A stretch of 64,000 nt of DNA from Drosophila persimilis (Eukaryota; Arthropoda; Insecta; Diptera; Drosophilidae): NCBI RefSeq assembly GCF_003286085.1, contig NW_020825338.1, forward strand, positions 62,001-126,000. The letters run 5' to 3'. Both the position numbers and the translations under genes were made by a program. Positions 33,062-42,422 of this stretch are shown piece after piece (position 1 is the first letter of the stretch; every line of letters starts with the position of its first letter). Below the pieces are notes generated by a model. That model searched no databases, was not told the DNA's origin, and saw only the letters and a program-made list of their open reading frames with translations.

Positions 33062-36000
33062 TTAAGGGCAGTCCCATCCGGTGGCTTGGATGTATTTGGA
33101 CAAGGTCCCTGGTTTGATTACGGACAGGTCCGAAATGTCCGTGAGGAAAGCGGCCCCGAGAATACGAAGACGACGATTTCCAAGGGCTGGGCAGTGGCAG
33201 AAGAAGTGGGGGACCGATTCCTCCTCCTCCTCGTCGCGACAACTCCTGCAGAAGTCGTTATGAGGGATTGACAGTCTAGAGGCGTGAGTGCCGATCTGCC
33301 AGTGTCCCGTAATGGCTCTAGTAACTGCAGAGCACTGTGCTCTGCTGAGTTTATACAGCTCTGCTGAGCGCTTCTTCGATCGATATGGCCATATCAATCT
33401 TGAGACTTTACAGGAAACGGTTTGCTGCCATCTCCTATTGGCATTTTGCTCGAACAATTCGTGCGTTAGGAGCCTGCACGTAGCCAAGGGCATCGCTACT
33501 TGCTCCCTCTCCGATAGGAGAGGAATCGTAGTACCCTGCCTGGCTAGCTCGTCGGCGGCGTCATTCCCCTCGATGTCCCTGTGGCCGGGGACCCATATAA
33601 GGAAGAGATCTAACTGCTCTGCGATCTCGTGCAGAGACCTGCGGCAGTCATTTACAGTCGCTGAGTTCGACGATATTGAGCCTAGAGCTTTGATAGCTGC
33701 TTGGCTGTCCGAGAAGACGCACACTAGGTGCGTATCTAGGAGTAGTTTGAAGACGATCGAAATGGCCTCCTTGATGGCTTCAACCTCCGCTTGGAACACA
33801 CTACAGTGATCCGGGAGCCTGAAGCAATGACTGATGTTCAGCTCGCTGCAGTAGACTCCACCTCCCACGCGGCCGTCTAGCTTTGAGCCATCAGTGTAGA
33901 AGTGGACTGCATTTGCAGGTCCTGGTTCGCCCATCTCCCAGTCCTCCCTAGATGGGATTGATACCTGGAAGGGCGTCGAGAGGTGATCACTGGGGATACA
34001 GTAATCTGTCCTCTCTGGTAATTGCGGGAGTCTTATCAGGATTCCCGAGTGCCCAACCGGGGATGCTTTCCACAGTCTGGCTTCTCTCATTCGGAGGGCG
34101 GAAAGTGTTGCCACCTTCTTTCCTATGAGATCAACAGGGAGGAGGTCCAGCACAGTATCCAGGGCTTCCCCTGGAGTAGTGCGTAGCCCGGCAGTTATGC
34201 ATAGCTCTGCCATGCGTTGAACTCTGCTGAGTTTATTGAGGCCTGTCCTTTTGTCCAAGGCTGGCCACCATACCACCACTCCATAGAGCATGAATGGTCG
34301 TATGATGGCGGTATAGAGCCACCGAACTATATAGGGGGTCATTCCCCATTTTAGTCCGATGGCTTTCCTGCAAGTATAGAGGGCCACTGTGGCCTTCTTT
34401 ACTCTATCCTCTATGCTCAATTTCCAATCGAGCTTTCTATCGAGGATTAGGCCAAGATACTTGGCGTTGTTGCTGAAGACTAGCGTTTCCCCACATAGTC
34501 TTGGGGGAATCAGTGCCGGAACTTTGTACTTCCTAGTGAAAAGCACCAGTTCCGTTTTAGACGGGTTGACGCCTAACCCGCATTTGTCTGCCCATTTCGA
34601 CATTTTCGTGAGAGTACTTGTCATGCACTCACACAACGTCTGCGAAAATTTTCCGGAGAATGCTATGGCAACGTCGTCCGCGTACGCCACCACACGGCAG
34701 CCACCCCCCTCTATCTCCCGCAGCAGTGTGTTCACTGCCACGTTCCATAGGAGGGGCGAGAGGACTCCGCCCTGCGGTGTGCCTCTGCTGACAAATCTGG
34801 TATACGTTGACGTCCCCAGTGATGCCTCAACCGTCCTGCATTGTAGCATCTGATCGATCAGGCTCACCGTCCTGGAGTCAACGCCCAGATCCGTCAGTGC
34901 GCCCGTGATGGCGGTCGGAAGGATGTTGTTAAAGGCGCCTTCTATGTCGAGGAAGGCTACTAGGGTGTGCTCCTTAAAATTAAGGGACGCTTCGATGATC
35001 GATGTGATCGAGTGTAGGGCCGTTTCGGTGGATCTTCCCTTCCGATAGGCATGCTGGGAGTCTGAGATCAGACTGGACGGAATGCACGCCGTTAGATGCA
35101 GCCCCAGGAGCCGCTCCATCGCCTTTAGAAGAAAAGACGATAGACTTATGGGTCTGAAATCTTTTGGGGCAGTGTGCGAGGGCTTGCCTGCCTTGGGTAT
35201 GAATACGACTTTGGTCTGAAGCCAGGTGTCAGGAATGCACCCGTGGGAGAAGATTCCCTCGTAAATTATTTTGAGCCAGTTAATGGCTTTATGTCCCGCG
35301 TGAATCAGTTGGGCAGGGAAAATGCCGTCTGGCCCCGCGGACTTGTAGGGTTTAAAGCTTCTGATCGCCCAGGAAATGTTCTCCTGGCTTAGCAGTCTCA
35401 GGATGGCATTTGAGGCGACAGAAGGAGGCGCGAGGTAGTTGGGTCTGTTTTTATCGCAGCCAGGGAAGTGGGTATTTAGGAGAAGATTTAGCGACTCCTC
35501 GCTGGACGTAGTCCACGACTGGTCGGTGTTCTTCAAGTAGCCCAGGGTGGGTGTTGTCTTCGAGAGAACTCTGCGCAAGCGTGAGGCTTCTGAGTTACTC
35601 AAGAGTTCGCTGCAGAACTTACGCCAGGAGGCGCGTTTGGCTTTTCTAAGTTCTTTGTTGTAGGTTGACAGACTGGCTTTGTACTCGGTCCAGTTTTGCT
35701 CAACGTTTTCAGCCTTAGCTTTATTGAAGAGTCTCCGGGAGGCTTTCCGGAGTTCACCCAGTTTCGGATTCCACCATTCAGGTTTCTTCCGGCCTCTGTT
35801 CTTGCCAGAGGGGCATGCTTTGTCGAGCGCCTTATTGCAGGCGTCGGTAAAGATCTTAAGAAGACGAATCGTGGCCTCCGTGGAGAACTCCTCCTCAGAT
35901 GGGGGCTCAGGGAGAACACGACAGAGGTAATCAGAGTACCGAGTCCAGTTTGTCCGCCTGATGTTCCGGAATCGGACTGGCTTCGGCACTGAGAAGGAGA

Positions 36001-36658
36001 AGACAGTTTCCACGTACCTGTGGTCCGAGAAGGAGTGCTCTTCCAGGACCCTCCAGGATACAATGTTACGCTGTATCTCATGAGAGGGAAGCGTGAGGTC
36101 CAGGACCTCCTTGCGGTTTTTAATAATAAAGGTGGGATCACTACCCCGGTTTAATAAGACCATCTGAGTGGTCAGTAAGTAACTGAAAAGGTACTCACCC
36201 CTTTCGTTTGTGTCAGTGCTTCCCCACTGACAGTGATGTGCATTGGCATCGCACCCCACTATTAGGCCGATGTCCTTGGCCGAGCAGTCTGCGATTAGAG
36301 CCCGGAAAGGCGCGTGTGGAGGGGGGTCTGGTTGTTCATGCCCCATGTATGCGGAGCAGATCCTCAGTGAGCGCTCCTGGCCTTCGAGGCTCACTGCGGT
36401 GTGGTCTTCATTGCTGAAATTTGGGAGCAAAAATAAGTGCAACTCTCTTTTTGCAAGAATGCAGGTACGAATTTTACCTGCGGTTTCAGCTACGTATAGC
36501 TTGTAGTCAGAAGTCCTCAGACCGGAGACCCTGTTTCGGAGGATCCAGGGCTCCTGAATGAGGACTATGTCGGCTCCACCCTTGGCCAGGTTGAGCAGTA
36601 GAGCAGCGCATGCTGCCTTACAATGGTGGAGGTTTATCTGCAGGATCGTCAGTGACAT
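33062..36658 (-). CDS. LOA-clade ORF2: endonuclease, reverse transcriptase, RNase H (intact)
   Basis: 1198-residue polyprotein-type enzyme that would nick target DNA, reverse-transcribe the element RNA and remove RNA. Residues 1-230 form an AP-type endonuclease (QINLHHCKAAC, IQEPW, GCDANAHHCQWGS, SDHRYVE). RT spans about 450-780 with KDFRPISLSSFLLK, YRKGRSTETALHS, FLDIEGAFNN, TPQGGVLSPLLWN and the catalytic YADDVAIAF. RNase H lies at about 950-1080 (FYTDGSKLDG, FQAEVEAIKEA, SDSQAAIKAL, PGHRDIEGNDAADELA). A C-terminal Cys/His motif (CRSCRDEEEE...HFFCHC) follows. All catalytic residues I can check are present and there is no stop. The ATG at 36658 overlaps ORF1 by 41 nt in a different frame, implying coupled or re-initiated translation. 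Confidence 0.9.
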   Translation of the reverse strand: MSLTILQINLHHCKAACAALLLNLAKGGADIVLIQEPWILRNRVSGLRTSDYKLYVAETAGKIRTCILAKRELHLFLLPNFSNEDHTAVSLEGQERSLRICSAYMGHEQPDPPPHAPFRALIADCSAKDIGLIVGCDANAHHCQWGSTDTNERGEYLFSYLLTTQMVLLNRGSDPTFIIKNRKEVLDLTLPSHEIQRNIVSWRVLEEHSFSDHRYVETVFSFSVPKPVRFRNIRRTNWTRYSDYLCRVLPEPPSEEEFSTEATIRLLKIFTDACNKALDKACPSGKNRGRKKPEWWNPKLGELRKASRRLFNKAKAENVEQNWTEYKASLSTYNKELRKAKRASWRKFCSELLSNSEASRLRRVLSKTTPTLGYLKNTDQSWTTSSEESLNLLLNTHFPGCDKNRPNYLAPPSVASNAILRLLSQENISWAIRSFKPYKSAGPDGIFPAQLIHAGHKAINWLKIIYEGIFSHGCIPDTWLQTKVVFIPKAGKPSHTAPKDFRPISLSSFLLKAMERLLGLHLTACIPSSLISDSQHAYRKGRSTETALHSITSIIEASLNFKEHTLVAFLDIEGAFNNILPTAITGALTDLGVDSRTVSLIDQMLQCRTVEASLGTSTYTRFVSRGTPQGGVLSPLLWNVAVNTLLREIEGGGCRVVAYADDVAIAFSGKFSQTLCECMTSTLTKMSKWADKCGLGVNPSKTELVLFTRKYKVPALIPPRLCGETLVFSNNAKYLGLILDRKLDWKLSIEDRVKKATVALYTCRKAIGLKWGMTPYIVRWLYTAIIRPFMLYGVVVWWPALDKRTGLNKLSRVQRMAELCITAGLRTTPGEALDTVLDLLPVDLIGKKVATLSALRMREARLWKASPVGHSGILIRLPQLPERTDYCIPSDHLSTPFQVSIPSREDWEMGEPGPANAVHFYTDGSKLDGRVGGGVYCSELNISHCFRLPDHCSVFQAEVEAIKEAISIVFKLLLDTHLVCVFSDSQAAIKALGSISSNSATVNDCRRSLHEIAEQLDLFLIWVPGHRDIEGNDAADELARQGTTIPLLSEREQVAMPLATCRLLTHELFEQNANRRWQQTVSCKVSRLIWPYRSKKRSAELYKLSRAQCSAVTRAITGHWQIGTHASRLSIPHNDFCRSCRDEEEEESVPHFFCHCPALGNRRLRILGAAFLTDISDLSVIKPGTLSKYIQATGWDCP

Positions 36659-37529
36659 TCCTGAGTCTCACCTCCACCATTGTTGCTTCTAGATCGCTGT
36701 CGGGGGAATCTGGCTCCTCCCCGACAACGATATGGCTGAGACCTCTAGCTAGGTCGCACTCGTCGAACGCGTAGTCGTCCAGGATGTCGTCCGACATCCG
36801 ACATCCGACCAGTAGGAACCGGTCCGGGAGCTCGTTCTCCACCAGGTGCCACTTATCGCGAGGGACATGGCCGTCCTCGGCGCCCCTGTCCAGGACACCG
36901 ATCAGGGTCTTGCCCCTCGCCACCTCAGCGAACGACCGGTTCGTGAGGTGGGTCTTCACCCGCTTGGCTTGCTGGGCTTGGCCTGGCTGATTTGCGGGGT
37001 CCTCCGCTGAGCGTTGCCGCTTGTTGGGGGCCTTGGCTGCGCCCTTTCCGGCTTTGGCTGGCTGGAACAGTGGAAGGATTGAGGAGGCCCACAGCCTCTG
37101 CTCCTTTCCTTCGGCTGACGCCCTGAAGTTCGGGTCTTCGTTGGACAGGGTGAAAGCCGCTCGTCTCCTGTCCTGGTACGACGGCTTTCCTCCCCGTGGT
37201 GCTGAGACGCTGCCCGCCGGGGCTCCCATGGGTTCTTCGGTCCCGGTGCGCTTACCAGCCGCGATTCCGCTCTGCTTGGCAGCCACCCCGATATCCGCTT
37301 CGCCCTTGGAGCCACCCGACTTGGAAGGACCCGATTGGCTTTTCGGGCTTCCCCTCGCTACGGCTGCTGCCTGAAGACGGTGGACCGACTCAGTCTCCTT
37401 CCCAGTCTTCTTTGGACCCGGTTTCCCAGGCGCTGGTGCAGAGGGATTGGCTTGTCCCTCCGGTACTTTAAGAGGAGTACCGAGCTCCTTTGCGGTTTTG
37501 TTGGTTTTAATATTTTGAGTATTTGACAT
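36618..37529 (-). CDS. LOA-clade ORF1 (gag-like, intact)
   Basis: About 303 residues from the ATG at 37529 (MSNTQNIKTNK); four upstream codons are open but start with GTG. The protein is Pro/Gly/Lys-rich and basic through residues 10-130, contains SYQDRRRAAFTLSNEDP, NKRQRSAEDP and a KRVKTHLTNRSFAEVARG block, and has an acidic C-terminus. No CCHC knuckles are seen, unlike the R1 and jockey ORF1s nearby. The presumed role is RNA packaging in the ribonucleoprotein. Ends within ORF2 (41-nt overlap). Confidence 0.82.
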   Translation of the reverse strand: MSNTQNIKTNKTAKELGTPLKVPEGQANPSAPAPGKPGPKKTGKETESVHRLQAAAVARGSPKSQSGPSKSGGSKGEADIGVAAKQSGIAAGKRTGTEEPMGAPAGSVSAPRGGKPSYQDRRRAAFTLSNEDPNFRASAEGKEQRLWASSILPLFQPAKAGKGAAKAPNKRQRSAEDPANQPGQAQQAKRVKTHLTNRSFAEVARGKTLIGVLDRGAEDGHVPRDKWHLVENELPDRFLLVGCRMSDDILDDYAFDECDLARGLSHIVVGEEPDSPDSDLEATMVEVRLRNVTDDPADKPPPL

Positions 37530-37555
37530 AGTAGTTCCCACGAGTAGGCGGGAAG

Positions 37556-37893
37556 GGGATTTTTTTTACAAAAAAAATTGCTATGGTAATGGTGTCAAAT
37601 TTATGTTAATGCATCACTAAACCATCAAGTTGTTTCCTTTTGCAATTAAAATTTTTGTTCTGTATAAATAGCCGTTTACTTTTAATATCAGCGAGGAAAA
37701 TTTTTCCGTTTTGAAGCACCAATTTATGTGGTTGCAAAATTAAATGAAAATATTTTTTGAAAATGAAAGCCGGAGCAGGCCTGAACATGAAAATTTCTCC
37801 ATTATAGCTGTACGACATTACACTTTGCTAAATTTGCTGCGAAGAGATACATATGTATGTATGTAGTACATAGATAGCATGTTAGACAAAACG
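37556..37893. other. AT-rich spacer, no gene seen
   Basis: Unremarkable AT-rich sequence between the LOA element and MITE-like copy c. Confidence 0.5.
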
Positions 37894-38985
37894 AACGAGG
37901 GGGAACGTTGTGAGTTGCTGCGGACACCGCAACTCTACAGTTATACCCGATACTAAGTCAGTATGGCTCTCCTCCGGCAGATGCCGCTAATATTAAACGA
38001 CACGACAAAGAATGCGTGCGAGAGAGACAGAAAATCAGTCTGAGCGTGACGTCGGTCGCTGCGTAGCCACTGCAATTGATTTCTTGCTTTTGGCTACAAA
38101 AATGATCCGATCTGATCCAGATTCAGCAATCTGATAGATATGGTCGTTCTCTATGATTCTGTGTTTTTAGTTTTCTCAAATCTGCAATATTGAGGATGCA
38201 ACAGATTTTCGTCCTTTGTGGGGGCGGAAGGGGGCGGGGCGAAATTCTGAGATATAAGTTTTATAGTGAGATCTAACAGCAGAGTGAGTTTAGAGTGATC
38301 TAAATTTGGTTACTCCAGGCTTAATAGTCTCTGAGATTTGTGAATATCCCCAGATTTGCATCCTTTGCGGGGGCGGAAGGGGGTGTGGTGAAATTTTGAA
38401 ACAAACTCGTCTCGGTCCGATATATTAGGAGTGTGGACACCAAATTTGGTTGCTCTAGCTTTTATAGTCTCTGAGATCTAGGCGCTAATGTTTTACTCTA
38501 AGCAAAGCCGCCTATGCTACGTGTGTGTTAGAGAGAGACAGGGCGAGAAAAAATGAAATTGTTTTCTTGATGCTGGCTATAATAATAATACGATCTTGCA
38601 CTCTATAAGATACAGTCATTCTCTACGATTCTGCGTTTTCTCGTATCTTTAAAATTGTGGATGCCACAGATTTTCGTCCTTTGTGGGGGCGGGGCAAAGT
38701 TTTGAAATATTTTTGTAGCAGTGACATATCACAGAAGTCTGGATCCAAAACATCGTTGCTCTAGCTCTTATAGTCTTTGAGCATTAGGCGCTGAAGGGGA
38801 CGGACAGACGGACTGACGGACAGACGGACAGACAGACATGGCTCAATCGGCTCGGCTATTGATGCTGATCAAGAATATATATACTTTATGGGGTCGGAAA
38901 CGATTCCTTCTGGATGTTACACACATCCACTTTTACCACAAATCTAATATACCCCAATACTCATTTTGAGTATCGGGTATAAAAA
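37894..38985 (+). mobile_element. MITE-like dispersed repeat, copy c (1.09 kb)
   Basis: Full-length relative of the copies at 21169 and 24040, same orientation and termini (AACGAGGGGGAACGTT; GAGTATCGGGTATAA), with the internal repeated CAGATTTTCGTCC module, a short GACGGACA array (about 38799-38838) and the common tail. It is the last mobile-element sequence before the gene-dense part. Confidence 0.85.
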
Positions 38986-39271
38986 GTAGTGGACAACTGG
39001 ACAACCAACTGTACGCATATAGATACATACATATGTATATCTCTATATCTATTTCTGTTTTTGCAGCTAGTCAATGTTGGAAAAGTTTAATGTCTTAAAG
39101 ATATTAGCAATTTCCAATATATTTCATTCATTTGGCGGTAAAACAGCATTCAAATACATTTTTAAATAAAAATCAAAAGGTTTCCCTTCAAGGGTCTTAC
39201 AAACTATGGCGAAATAAGTTCTTAAGTGAAGAAGTTATGGGTTTTCCTCTTAGGTGTGGCGACAGGATATT

Positions 39272-40204
39272 CTACATCTTCTCGTAGGATTCGGTGTAGG
39301 GACAGGTGAGGCAGGTGTGCGTATACTCGTCCTCTTCCTCATTGTAGGTGTCCGGCCCGAATTCGTGCTCGTGTATGGCATGCGTTTTCTTGGTATAAAT
39401 GCTGCTGCGGACCTCCATGCGGAGCTGCTTCATCTGTTTGTTGTACTTCCGGGCCTTTCCTACCTCACGTTTCTCTTCCCGTCCCTCGTGTTGACGGACG
39501 AGCTCCTCCTCACTGCCCCACACCTCCATGGCCCGTTTTTGCACCTGCGAGTGCAGGTAGAGCTTCATCTCTCCCCAGCGAACATTATGGGGATTCTTGC
39601 GGCTAATGTAGCGCAACGGCGGTTCGCGCTTGTCAAAGTCACAATCTTTCAGAAGATACTCGGCCTTGGCTTCAGTGCGGGTGATGAGCGAGTGGCGCTC
39701 CTCGGTGTCCCGGCACTTGTCGCACACCGAGTGTCCAAAATTATTAAACAGATATGAGTCGACAAACGGATCGCCGCAATCGAGGCACTCCTCGTACACC
39801 ACCGGTATAGCAATGGCATCGTCCACGATAGTTGGAACTGCGCCATCCTCTGGCTTTTCTGTAGCTCCCGCCGCGGGCAACACAGGCTGCTCCAGCAGAA
39901 AGCCTCCGCCACTGTCGATGTATTTGGTGCCCTGCACCTTGATAACCGAGGTGCCCTGACTCGGCCCTTCCTCTAGTTGAGTATCGCCAAGGTTTCTACA
40001 AAGAAATCAAATGGAGAGTAAGCTCTGCGATGTTAGCTTACGAAGGTAAGGTCAAACCTACTTGCCGAGTTCCCTATAAGGATGCGAGACGAGTTTGGCC
40101 TCTCGCAACTTCTGGGCCTTGGCCAGATTGCGCTCAATGCGTGACTTCTGGGCTGTGGTAAGAGTGGAGGGGGCTACCACCACTGCGGCTGTTTCCTCTG
40201 ACAT
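39272..40204 (-). CDS. Xpac: XPA-type nucleotide excision repair protein, 2 exons
   Basis: DNA damage verification and scaffold protein of nucleotide excision repair, nuclear. Exons 40204-40062 and 39995-39272, joined over a 66-nt GT-AG intron (39996-40061), give 288 aa, close to the fly and human proteins. The start is the ATG at 40204 (MSEETAAVVV); an upstream in-frame ATG at 40252 is not needed. The zinc finger CLDCG...CDKC has the XPA C-x2-C-x17-C-x2-C spacing. After it come the DNA-binding domain (LLKDCDFDKREPPLRYI, NPHNVRWGEMKLYL) and the acidic/Cys C-terminus (HEHEFGPDTYNEEEDEY, HTCLTCPY). The N-terminus is basic (SRIERNLAKAQKLREAK). Convergent with nothing; TE DNA starts about 290 bp past its stop. 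Confidence 0.95.
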
Positions 40205-41465
40205 TTTGCCACAACAAATTCTTTTCGGGCGCCAAGCAACAAAAAATTCCAATTCGTAAACTATTTCTCTACTTTTCAGTGTGACCCTCAGAAATATACC
40301 GTTTTATTTTTAAAATATACTGTAAATATACCGATGAAAAAAAGAACTTAGCCCACTTAATCCCCCTTTATTTAAACAGTTCAACGACTTGAGGTAAATG
40401 GCGGAAGATATTACTGATTGTAAATTCTTCTTGCAGATCCATGCCATCTTTCCTCTGAACTTAAACAAAAAAAGGAAACACGATATCTTTCACCTTAACT
40501 GCGCTAAAATGATTCAATTTTCAATCGTTCTCCGTCAAGGATTGGAAACTATATTCCTTGATTTTGAGGATTTTGTTTTGTAATAGTCGCAATGTTGTCA
40601 CATCAATGTTGTTGGTAATTGAAGACTTGTTGCTTATCAACCGGAGTATGGGCATTTGTATACCCTATTTCGTTAATTTAATATTAAGATACTGTATTCC
40701 AAACTAATTTTCAAATATAATTAATACAAAAATTTAACCAAATTGATATGTATTAGGTATATAAACGTATTCATGGATTTGATTAGATTCCTGTACATCC
40801 TGATCCCGATACTCATTCTTGGTCTCTGTAAGAAGACCACTAATGGCAAAATATCGTTGTTAAATTATATTTAAATTAGAGGCATCTTAAAAGCTGACAT
40901 GTGTTGCCTCGATAACTCAAATTATTAATATGATTGATCTAATCATCGAATACCTGAAGCATAAGTTGAGTATTTAAGTATAAAAGTAGGTTTTTTTTAA
41001 TTTTTAATATTTTAACATTATAATTTTATTATATTCGTTCTTAAAGGGTTGATTTCGAACGAAAATTTGGAAAACATTGTAAACATCGATGTCCGCAAAG
41101 ATCGATGTATTTCTCGCTCTAATTCACATATTTTTTATATCACAAATTACGCCCCTCTCTATCTCGCACACCTTGCAACTTATTAAATATGTATCGAATA
41201 AGATGATCAAATACTGTTTAAAATATAACAGGTACGACGGAAGGTCTTTAAATTACTTGGCCAGAAAGGGTATACCTATCACAAAGACAATTCAACATAG
41301 TATCCGGCAACAAATAAGCAAATGGAAAAGAATTTTTATTTAAATTTAGGGTAGATTAAATATATTGAGACAAAAATTCGATGTCGGCAGTGTACACCTA
41401 ACCATCGATGACATCGATGTTAACATCGATGTTTTTCGAGCTCTAACTTAATATCCTCAACACTA
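40205..41465. other. Xpac-brn divergent intergenic region
   Basis: No further gene seen. Short open stretches (40398-40583 +, 41089-41343 +) lack domains and have spacer-like composition. It holds both gene promoters and the ATCGAT cluster. Confidence 0.6.
41083..41430. promoter_or_regulatory. Cluster of five ATCGAT palindromes upstream of brn
   Basis: ATCGAT sits near 41085, 41101, 41404, 41413 and 41425, three within 27 bp just ahead of the brn ATG. ATCGAT is the core of the DREF/BEAF-type element (TATCGATA, CGATA). The flanks here are mostly CATCGATG/ACATCGATGT, so binding by those factors is only an inference. Confidence 0.5.
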
Positions 41466-42422
41466 ATGTTAAATAAACATTATAAATTGCTGCTAAAATG
41501 CTCACTGGCCGTTCCCATCATATTCCTAATCGACTTCTGCGGGCTGCTGACGCATCTGCATGAGCTGGACTTTGAGCAACACTTCTACTATCCCCTGCAC
41601 GATGAGGGCCTGGCCTCCTCCGGAATTTCCAGCTACGAATTTCTGCAAATGCCCGCATTCACGGGCGTGGATCCGCCCCGGTTGACTATACTGGTCAAAA
41701 GCGCAATTGGAAATGTGCGGCGACGCCAGGCTATACGCAAGACATGGGGCTATGAGTTCCGCTTCTCCGACGTTCACATCCGTCGCGCCTTCCTCCTGGG
41801 CACCTCCCCGGACAGCATGGACGATGTGGGCCGGGAGGCCAAGCAGCATGGGGACATTGTACACGCAGATTTTGTGGATGTCTACTTCAACAACACCATC
41901 AAGACAATGATGGGCATGCGCTGGGCCAGCGAGCACTTCAACCAGAGCGACTTCTATATGTTCGTCGACGACGACTACTATGTGTCTATTAAGAATGTTC
42001 TGCGGTTCCTCGGCCGTGGACGGAATACCCACCATCCGGATCTGCTATTTGCCGGCTACGTGTTTCAGACGTCGCCACTACGTCACAAGTTTAGCAAGTG
42101 GTATGTCTCGCTGGAGGAGTACCCGTTCGACAAGTGGCCGCCGTATGTGACGGCCGGTGCCTTTATCCTCTCCCGCAGCGCCCTGCTCGAGATGTACGAG
42201 ACTAGCATGCGAGTTCCCATGTTCCGCTTCGATGACATCTATCTGGGCATTGTGGCGCTCAAAGCACGTATTCCCGTCCACCACTGCGACGGCTTTCTTT
42301 TCCACAGACCCCACTATTCCGGGCCCGATAGCTACAGCAACGTGATAGCATCGCACGGTTTCAGCGATCCTGAAGAAATGGTTCAGGTGTGGAACGAATG
42401 CCGGTCGGCGAACTACGCGTAG
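41466..42422 (+). CDS. brn: Brainiac, beta-1,3-N-acetylglucosaminyltransferase (GT31)
   Basis: Golgi type II glycosyltransferase that extends glycosphingolipids, adding beta-1,3-GlcNAc to mannosyl-glucosylceramide; needed for epithelial/follicle development and Notch/EGFR-linked signalling in flies. Single exon, 318 aa (about 325 in D. melanogaster). A short cytosolic tail and one membrane anchor occupy residues about 9-28 (LLKCSLAVPIIFLIDFCGLL). The GT31 domain has RRRQAIRKTWG, the DxD-bearing FVDDDYYV, KWPPYVTAGAFILS, FDDIYLGIVALKA and the C-terminus NECRSANYA, which matches fly brn closely. Two N-glycosylation sequons (NNT, NQS) precede the DxD. The gene is intronless. The start is supported by MLNKHYKLLLKC, resembling the known N-terminus. 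Confidence 0.96.
   Translation: MLNKHYKLLLKCSLAVPIIFLIDFCGLLTHLHELDFEQHFYYPLHDEGLASSGISSYEFLQMPAFTGVDPPRLTILVKSAIGNVRRRQAIRKTWGYEFRFSDVHIRRAFLLGTSPDSMDDVGREAKQHGDIVHADFVDVYFNNTIKTMMGMRWASEHFNQSDFYMFVDDDYYVSIKNVLRFLGRGRNTHHPDLLFAGYVFQTSPLRHKFSKWYVSLEEYPFDKWPPYVTAGAFILSRSALLEMYETSMRVPMFRFDDIYLGIVALKARIPVHHCDGFLFHRPHYSGPDSYSNVIASHGFSDPEEMVQVWNECRSANYA

Larger units (their letters stand above)
32908..37555 (-). mobile_element. LOA-clade non-LTR retrotransposon, apparently full length
   Basis: Minus-strand element of about 4.65 kb with two open overlapping ORFs. The 3' side ends in a CCTAA-type repeat (TTAGG on plus, 32908-32922). The 5' side extends a little past the ORF1 ATG (37529). LOA clade is inferred from ORF2 layout (endonuclease, RT, then RNase H, about 1200 aa) and an ORF1 without CCHC knuckles; bilbo and TRIM are the obscura-group examples I would compare. 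Exact ends and target duplication were not resolved. Confidence 0.78.

Noticed and set aside
33288..33809. 173-codon plus-strand ORF
   Set aside because: Shadow of the LOA RNase H region.
41526..42035. 169-codon minus-strand ORF
   Set aside because: Antisense of brn.
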